A stretch of DNA of 64,000 nucleotides from Lithodes maja (taxonomy: Eukaryota; Arthropoda; Malacostraca; Decapoda; Lithodidae): positions 1 through 64,000 of the forward strand of contig JBAKBP010000782.1 of the NCBI GenBank assembly GCA_037953745.1, in the 5' to 3' direction. A model generated the notes under the pieces. That model ran no database searches, was not told the origin of the DNA, and saw only the letters and a list, made by a program, of their open reading frames with translations. Positions 63,005 to 64,000 of the stretch are shown here, piece after piece (within the stretch, counting starts at the first letter, position 1; each line of letters begins with the position of its first letter). Both the position numbers and the translations under genes were made by a program.

Positions 63005-64000
63005 TAAGGCGTCCAAGACCCTGGTGTAGGCTATGTTAGTGACCTGCAGAATCTGTCTGCAAAACGTCAATATAGTGTTGCTCCTCGAATACTGTTTATA
63101 TTCACAATTATATACAGATTAGGAAAGATCTGTAGGTGCTAAATGGGCAAAAACTGGTGCATTTAACTTTCTGACTGCCATATACCCTTCCTAATATGAA
63201 TTAATTCTTCCAATAATAAACAAAACATAGAAAAGTAATCCATTCTCAAATACCGAGATGATTAACCCTTTCAAGATCCTAACCGCATTTCTTATGTTTT
63301 CTGGTCATTATTAGACGATTTCATTCAGATTAGGAAGGGTATATGGAAGTTGATTGAGATAGTCTTTACCTTTTTTAATACCCACACATCCTTCCTAAGA
63401 TGCATAAAATCTTCTAATGATAGCCAAAATAAACTGCTAAAACGCGTCAGAGCTTCAAAGGGTTAACCCCTTCTCTACCGGTGCCGTTCTTATGCTTTAT
63501 TCTACCTATATTTAGACGATTCTATTCAGTATTATAAGGGCCTCCAGCAATTAACAGGCTTCGAACTATCTTAACCCTTTTTACTACCACAGATCCTTTT
63601 TAAACTGCATAAATCGTCTAACTATAGCTAGAATAACACTAAAAAGACATTGCCGGTAGAGAAGGGGTTACACATTATGAGTTTATGAATGAAATCATCG
63701 GCGGACTATTTATATTGTACGTAGTTTCTCACGTTAATTTGCACCCTCTCCGTAATTTTATGAATGGAATGATATATACAGTACATGGTTGAATAAGCGA
63801 CGTAGTCTGTTATGCAGTGGTTACTTTGTTTGATCAATTTATGGTTTAAGGGGGGTGGGCGTAATCATTGGATAATTTATAATATCTATATTATTTTCTT
63901 AGTTTCCTCCCTAGACATTCATCAATCTTTACAAAAAAAAAAAAAAAAAAACACTCCTAAAAACCCCCTTTCAAGATAAATGTGTAAATTTTTCGATAAA
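63005..64000. other. Rest of duplication copy 4, joint elements and start of copy 5
   Basis: The unit resumes TAAGGCGTCCAAGACCCTGG at 63005. It is followed by family A elements (about 63260-63467 and 63464-63570), a family A copy with an intact first-Harbinger target (63572-63670), the start of copy 5, and a family B element cut by the window end. No gene. Confidence 0.75.

Larger units (their letters stand above)
42130..64000. repeat. Local array of about 2.3-kb segmental duplications
   Basis: Five copies of a block start with ACACATTATGAGTT..ATGAATGAAATCATCGG at about 42136, 44446, 47765, 52609 and 63671 (last cut by the edge). Each holds a family B element at the same place, AT-rich sequence, AATTCAAGGTACGTTAGAG, TGAAGAAGCTGTCTGCGAAA and TCCTCGAATAC, and ends next to a family A end (CCCCTTCTCTACCGGTGCC). 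Copies differ by point changes, microsatellites and later insertions, so duplication came after the family B insertion and before both Harbinger insertions. I see no gene in the unit. Confidence 0.85.

Overview
This window looks like intergenic DNA from a repeat-rich, AT-rich invertebrate nuclear genome. I infer an arthropod, most probably a decapod crustacean. The evidence is spliced transposon genes, a short interstitial TTAGG tract (the arthropod telomere motif), tRNA-derived SINEs, long dinucleotide runs, BEL/Pao, Ty3/Gypsy, CR1/Jockey-like and PIF/Harbinger elements, and many small TTAA-flanked elements. I see no ordinary host gene; nearly every convincing coding stretch belongs to a mobile element.

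Layout. 1-3.8 kb: a CR1-like LINE reverse transcriptase reading leftward off the window edge, a tandem repeat, and small TTAA elements. 3.79-11.68 kb: a structurally complete young BEL/Pao retrotransposon with 797-bp LTRs and a 5-bp target duplication. It has an intact 1761-residue gag-pol and, in front of it, an extra intact 233-residue ORF with all SGNH/GDSL-hydrolase signature blocks. 11.9-16 kb: minisatellites, TTAA elements, a foldback element and a palindrome with TTAGG repeats in its loop. 16.4-20.6 kb: two related Jockey-like LINE copies in tandem. 20.6-27.7 kb: SINE-like relics, TTAA elements and a Tc1/mariner-type short element with a 35-bp minisatellite inside.

27.70-42.09 kb: a PIF/Harbinger transposon with TAA target duplications and convergent MADF-type and DDE transposase genes, both interrupted. 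A Ty3/Gypsy element with a partial inverted copy interrupts the MADF gene, and a 1.7-kb promoter-bearing insertion interrupts the transposase gene. The transposase also has Asn at the usual first catalytic Asp. 42.1-64 kb: a local array of about 2.3-kb segmental duplications (five copies, the last running off the edge). The copies carry nested minisatellites, a LINE hit twice by the same TTAA element, and a second Harbinger-type element of 8.9 kb (54.11-63.00 kb). That second element contains a decayed CR1 relic, a Tc1-like pseudogene broken by a tRNA-like SINE, and a palindromic LTR insertion.

The most unusual features are the SGNH-type ORF in a BEL/Pao element with splice signals that could bypass it; the palindromic LTR element whose turn lies at its primer-binding site; and several minisatellites grown from transposon ends. 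The duplicated units give empty sites that confirm both Harbinger insertions to the base. Element boundaries were read by eye, and family names rest on motif recognition, not on a database search.
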